Part shown: one piece after another, positions 5,209 to 5,758 of the stretch
How the letters are laid out: every line of letters begins with the position of its first letter
How positions within the stretch are numbered: position 1 is the first letter of the stretch
Assembly: GCA_003455275.1 (NCBI GenBank)
Contig: DMRR01000114.1
Location: 1-5,758 of the forward strand
DNA from: Bacteroidota bacterium
GTDB lineage: Bacteria > Bacteroidota > Bacteroidia > Chitinophagales > UBA10324
Reading direction: 5' to 3'
DNA: 5,758 nt
Position numbers and translations under genes: made by a program
The notes under the pieces: model-generated
Told to the model about the DNA's origin: nothing
What the model saw: only the letters and a program-made list of their open reading frames with translations
Databases searched by the model: none

Positions 5209-5758
5209 ATGGATTTTCAGATTGAGATAACAAAGGCAGTAAGCAGCCGCATTAATGAAATAGATTTTAACAACCTTGTGTTCGGGAAAAATTATACCGA
5301 CCACATGTTTGTTGCGGAATACATTGACGGCAACTGGCAGAATGCGCGTGTGGTTCCTTTCGGTAATTTGAGCTTAAGCCCAGCCAGTTCTTTCATGCAT
5401 TATGGCCAGGCGATTTTCGAAGGTATGAAAGCATTTAAGAATCCGGCAGGTGAGCCGTTGCTTTTTCGTCCGGAACAAAATCATAAGCGCTGGAATATTT
5501 CTGCTGAGCGCATGGGCATGCCCGGGATTCCTTACGAACTTTTTATTCGCTCGCTGAATGAATTGGTGTGGATGGATCGTGACTGGATTCCGACCCAGGA
5601 AGGTTGTTCACTGTATCTGCGTCCGTTCATGTTTGCTGCTGATGAATTTATTGGAATCAGACCTACGGAACATTTTTTCTACTTAGTGATTTGTTCACCT
5701 GCAGGTAAATATTATTCGAAGCCGGTGAATGTCCTTGCATCTGATGAATATGTTCGGG
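5209..5758 (+). CDS. ilvE: Branched-chain amino acid aminotransferase, N-terminal part (runs off window)
   Basis: An open frame begins at ATG 5209-5211 and continues to the window end: 183 complete codons of a family of about 350 residues. The enzyme is a PLP-dependent fold-type IV transaminase, interconverting leucine, isoleucine and valine with their 2-oxo acids using glutamate/2-oxoglutarate. Visible family signatures are SPASSFMHYGQAIFEGMKAF (57-76), LFRPEQNHKRW (85-95), SAERMGMP (98-105) and SLYLRPFMFA (134-143), typical of the long bacterial/eukaryotic-type BCAT. The catalytic lysine lies beyond the window edge, so activity cannot be judged. The start is set by this ATG: the only in-frame codons back to the TAG at 5179-5181 contain no ATG, GTG or TTG. 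It lies divergent from msrA behind its own promoter at 5156-5186; operon partners, if any, are downstream and out of view. Confidence 0.95.
   Translation, partial: MDFQIEITKAVSSRINEIDFNNLVFGKNYTDHMFVAEYIDGNWQNARVVPFGNLSLSPASSFMHYGQAIFEGMKAFKNPAGEPLLFRPEQNHKRWNISAERMGMPGIPYELFIRSLNELVWMDRDWIPTQEGCSLYLRPFMFAADEFIGIRPTEHFFYLVICSPAGKYYSKPVNVLASDEYVR

Noticed and set aside
1..5758. Search by eye for CRISPR arrays, tRNA or rRNA genes, insertion sequences and phage or toxin-antitoxin modules.
   Set aside because: No regularly spaced repeats, cloverleaf arms, transposase motifs or terminal repeats were seen; nearly all sequence is accounted for by seven ordinary genes and short spacers.

Overview
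The window looks like ordinary chromosome of a member of the Bacteroidota (species not identifiable from sequence alone). The signs are moderately AT-rich DNA, start codons with no clear Shine-Dalgarno site, two exact TAnnTTTG promoter boxes 20-22 bases before start codons, and a group of protein types typical of that phylum: an ECF sigma factor followed by an anti-sigma-like/beta-barrel hybrid, a lipoprotein MsrA, and a DEAD-box helicase with an RG-rich linker and a DbpA domain.

Layout. (1) Positions 1-573 (+) hold the 3' part of a TPR-containing, probably membrane-associated protein of unknown function. (2) A convergent minus-strand pair, 2403 down to 669, holds an ECF sigma-70 factor and, overlapping its end by 20 nt, a protein with a short cytoplasmic N-terminus, one transmembrane helix and an outer-membrane-type beta-barrel C-terminus. 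A weak intrinsic terminator lies just past its stop. (3) A 196-bp divergent spacer (2404-2599) carries nested direct and inverted repeats and a promoter box for the next gene. (4) Positions 2600-4342 (+) encode a complete DEAD-box RNA helicase with a GTG start. (5) Positions 4347-5021 (-) encode a lipoprotein methionine sulfoxide reductase A, whose stop lies only 4 bp from the helicase stop. (6) A 187-bp divergent spacer (5022-5208) contains a convincing TTG-N20-TAnnTTTG promoter for the plus strand. (7) Positions 5209-5758 (+) hold the first half of a branched-chain amino acid aminotransferase (ilvE), cut by the window edge.

The only genes with an evident functional link are the sigma factor and its overlapping partner, which probably form a membrane-gated transcription switch. 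The others look like independently transcribed housekeeping or stress genes (cold/RNA remodelling, envelope oxidative repair, amino acid metabolism). I saw no CRISPR, tRNA, rRNA, insertion sequence or phage signal and no clear candidate for an undescribed multi-gene system. The most unusual item is the inner-membrane-helix plus outer-membrane-barrel architecture of the sigma factor's partner.
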